From the NCBI RefSeq assembly GCF_025989125.1, contig NZ_JAPDNR010000001.1, positions 7,552,087 through 7,616,086 of the forward strand: a stretch of 64,000 nucleotides of DNA. The letters are read 5' to 3'. The notes under the pieces are model-generated. The model was not told where the DNA came from. It ran no database searches and worked only from the letters and a program-made list of their open reading frames with translations. Positions within the stretch are counted from its first letter, which is position 1; each line of letters begins with the position of its first letter. Source of the DNA: Chitinophaga nivalis (GTDB lineage: Bacteria; Bacteroidota; Bacteroidia; Chitinophagales; Chitinophagaceae). Made by a program: the position numbers and the translations under genes. Shown one piece after another: positions 62,088 to 64,000 of this stretch.

Positions 62088-62867
62088 TTATAATTTCCAT
62101 AAATATTGTTGCACTTTACGCAAACAGTTGAACAACTGTTCTCCGCCATTTCCCAGCAATCGTACTACTACAGCCCGCTGGCCGGCAGCAGATACACCCA
62201 CAGCGATGTCTTTTTCTTCTTCCAGCAGCGCGTGTATGTCGTCCGGTAACGCTTCCAGATTGGTCATACCCGTATCCACATAAAACAAAGTACCCTGGTG
62301 CGTATAGCCTTCCATTTGCCCGACAGCCGCCATAGATAATAGTTGTGGCTGCAGCAGCACATTGTCTTTCAACAACAGTTGTTCGTGATGATAGATCATC
62401 GTTACATTCTGAAAATGCTGAAAGCGGAATACCTCACCGGAATGTTTGCGGCCGCAGGTAATGATTTCGCCTAACGTCAGCCGGCAATCATCTGCCATCC
62501 GGATGATATTACGTCCTTTGAAAATGGCATTTTCATGCGGCACCACAGGATGCTGTACATAACTGAACGTACTGTGTTCCTGCAGCTGAATATACTGCTC
62601 CTGCTGTGCGCCTTTACGCATATTAAACAGACGCTGATACGATTGCGACTGTAACTGGAAGCGGCTATACGGTTCTGCCGTCAGTGTTATTTCATAATGA
62701 TCCCCATCCAGTATACCTGGTGAAGAACTCATCACCATGAGGTATAAAGCAGGATCACTTTTATGCTCTCCCACATTAGCCACCCGGAACGGACGGGTAA
62801 AGAAAGTATCTTTCAAATAAGACCTTCCCTGTTTAAACCCACTGGTAATGGATAGCTTGTTAATCAT
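62088..62867 (-). CDS. ureD: Urease accessory protein UreD
   Basis: The 259-residue protein matches UreD/UreH scaffold proteins, with SPGILDGDHYEITLTAEPYS near residues 49-68, TFSYVQHPVVPHENAIF near 102-118, and GEIITCGRKHSGEVF near 134-148. UreD binds apo-urease and with UreF and UreG delivers nickel to the active site. It lies 24 bases after ureG and ten bases before the UreH-like gene, so all appear to be one operon. Confidence 0.94.
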   Translation of the reverse strand: MINKLSITSGFKQGRSYLKDTFFTRPFRVANVGEHKSDPALYLMVMSSSPGILDGDHYEITLTAEPYSRFQLQSQSYQRLFNMRKGAQQEQYIQLQEHSTFSYVQHPVVPHENAIFKGRNIIRMADDCRLTLGEIITCGRKHSGEVFRFQHFQNVTMIYHHEQLLLKDNVLLQPQLLSMAAVGQMEGYTHQGTLFYVDTGMTNLEALPDDIHALLEEEKDIAVGVSAAGQRAVVVRLLGNGGEQLFNCLRKVQQYLWKL

Positions 62868-62891
62868 CCGCTTTGCTTGAAAAATTATTGA

Positions 62892-63530
62892 TTATCTTAC
62901 CAACGCCGGTTCTGCCACTTCTTCCAGCAAGGCATATTTTTTAATCCAGCCAATCACAGTATCCAATCCTTCCAATGACATCAGGTTGGTAAACACGAAA
63001 GGTTTGCCGGTCCTCATTTTGCGAGCATCCCGTTCCATCACACCCAGGTCGGCGTGTACATATGGTGCGAGATCTATTTTATTAATCACCAGCAAATCGG
63101 AGCGGGTAATACCAGGGCCTCCTTTACGCGGGATCTTATCACCTTCTGCCACATCAATCACAAAAATGGTTACATCTGCCAGGTCCGGGCTGAAAGTAGC
63201 AGACAGGTTATCGCCTCCGCTTTCAATGAGGATCAGCTCCACTTCCGGAAACCGGATCACCATTTCATCCACTGCTTCCAGATTCATGCTGGCATCTTCC
63301 CGGATAGCGGTATGCGGGCATCCGCCTGTTTCCACGCCGATGATACGCTCGCGGGGTAATAAGCTGTTTTTTGTCAGGAACTCCGCATCTTCTTTCGTAT
63401 AAATATCATTGGTGATCACACCCATGCTATAATGATTCATGAGTGCACGTGACAAACGTTCTATCAGCGCTGTTTTACCGGAACCTACCGGTCCGGCTAC
63501 GCCTATCTTTACATATTTTCTTGCTTCCAT
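62892..63530 (-). CDS. ureG: Urease accessory GTPase UreG
   Basis: The 212-residue GTPase couples nucleotide hydrolysis to nickel insertion. The P-loop is GPVGSGKT at residues 13-20, the nickel-binding Cys-Pro-His appears in GVETGGCPHTAIRED, and the switch and base motifs are ESGGDNLSATFSP, VIDVAEGDKIPRKGGPGI and NKIDLAPYV. Length and spacing are typical. It lies 19 bases after ureF. Confidence 0.97.
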   Translation of the reverse strand: MEARKYVKIGVAGPVGSGKTALIERLSRALMNHYSMGVITNDIYTKEDAEFLTKNSLLPRERIIGVETGGCPHTAIREDASMNLEAVDEMVIRFPEVELILIESGGDNLSATFSPDLADVTIFVIDVAEGDKIPRKGGPGITRSDLLVINKIDLAPYVHADLGVMERDARKMRTGKPFVFTNLMSLEGLDTVIGWIKKYALLEEVAEPALVR

Positions 63531-63549
63531 TTTCAGTATTGTTTAATCG

Positions 63550-64000
63550 TTACGACATATACAAACGCGTGTACAGTCTTTCATGCTGCATACAACGGAT
63601 ATCAAATCCGATGTTGCAGATACCTACCAGCTCCCGGTCGAGCTGCAGCGTATTTTCTACCAGCTGTTGCATCACCGGTTGCAGGGCAAACAAGATATCC
63701 TGCCCATCCAGTTGCCCGAGGGGCACCAGTTTCACGGCATTGGTAATCATGCCTACGGCGGCATTGTAATAAAATGCGAACAATGCCTCCGGCAATGGAA
63801 TGCCCAGTAAACAAGCATACATCCCATAGGCAATACAATAGTGCCCCGCTGTTTTTTTCTGCTGCACGGCGGTAGTAAAATCTATGGCCAGCGGATAGGA
63901 TTGTTGCCGGTTGAATACTTTCATCAGCCGGATACCCAGCTTCTGGCTGGCTTCCCGGATTTCACGGGGCAGCTTCAACGCAGTCACTTCTTCATCCAGC
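63550..64000 (-). CDS. ureF: Urease accessory protein UreF (partial, N-terminus outside window)
   Basis: The frame is open through the right edge of the window (LDEEVTALKLPREIREASQKLG ...); the visible part is about 150 residues. It is all-helical and matches the C-terminal two thirds of UreF: REIREASQKLGIRLM, AGHYCIAYGMYACLLG, FAFYYNAAVGMITNAVKLVPLGQLDGQ and the C-terminal region FDIRCMQHERLYTRLYMS. UreF bridges UreD and UreG and acts as a fidelity factor for nickel delivery. Upstream urease genes presumably lie beyond base 64000. Confidence 0.93.
   Translation of the reverse strand, partial: LDEEVTALKLPREIREASQKLGIRLMKVFNRQQSYPLAIDFTTAVQQKKTAGHYCIAYGMYACLLGIPLPEALFAFYYNAAVGMITNAVKLVPLGQLDGQDILFALQPVMQQLVENTLQLDRELVGICNIGFDIRCMQHERLYTRLYMS

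Noticed and set aside
1..64000. CRISPR array, insertion sequence, prophage, rRNA or tRNA
   Set aside because: No regularly spaced direct repeats with unique spacers, no transposase or integrase frame, and no recognisable tRNA or rRNA sequence was seen; the repeat at 929-1091 has no unique spacers.

Overview
The window looks like a chromosomal segment of a Bacteroidota bacterium close to Chitinophaga (family Chitinophagaceae). The evidence is a SusC/SusD pair preceded by an ECF sigma/FecR pair, several TonB-dependent receptors, a LytS/LytTR two-component pair, many AraC regulators, promoter elements of the Bacteroidota type (TAnnTTTG) and almost no Shine-Dalgarno sequences. No rRNA, tRNA, insertion sequence, prophage or CRISPR array was seen. 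Most of the window has about 50% GC, but roughly 33.3-45.4 kb is clearly AT-richer (hand counts of about 40% falling to 25% in places).

Layout. 0-2 kb: a partial FecR anti-sigma gene and its ECF sigma gene, separated by a tandem repeat. 2-8.2 kb: two short-chain dehydrogenases, topoisomerase III, an AraC regulator, and a TetR/DUF1348 pair with two matching palindromic operators. 8.3-13.6 kb: a siderophore-type TonB receptor coupled to a DUF4198 protein, a YihY membrane protein and a type-2 tyrosyl-tRNA synthetase. The tRNA synthetase gene is preceded by a Tyr-rich leader peptide and an intrinsic terminator, which look like a peptide attenuator. 13.8-32.3 kb: mixed housekeeping and accessory genes (AraC, RibD-like reductase, tautomerase, cupin and LysR, CPA2 antiporter, aconitase, methyltransferase, MBL hydrolase, ClC channel and Crp/Fnr regulator sharing an FNR-like palindrome, cyclase, MFS).

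30.7-42.3 kb: a polysaccharide-utilisation-type locus (sigma/FecR, SusC with STN domain, SusD, GH2 glycosidase, S9 peptidase). 42.3-47.4 kb, minus strand: an unusual cassette of four tandem small exported proteins (one broken) with a shared C-terminal AYVANAQ-like end and a conserved PNAT sequon, two paralogous GT-C-like multipass membrane proteins and an AraC-type regulator. This is the strongest candidate for an undescribed system, together with the tyrS attenuator.

47.5-64 kb: an RtcB/PrfH RNA-repair and ribosome-rescue operon, a TetR/AarF-kinase operon, a LytS/LytTR two-component system beside an outer-membrane beta-barrel receptor, a phosphoesterase, a Nudix-type regulator, and on the minus strand the distal part of a urease locus (ureF partial, ureG, ureD, UreH-like nickel transporter, urea channel, TonB receptor). 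The urease structural genes are not in the window and probably lie beyond its right edge.
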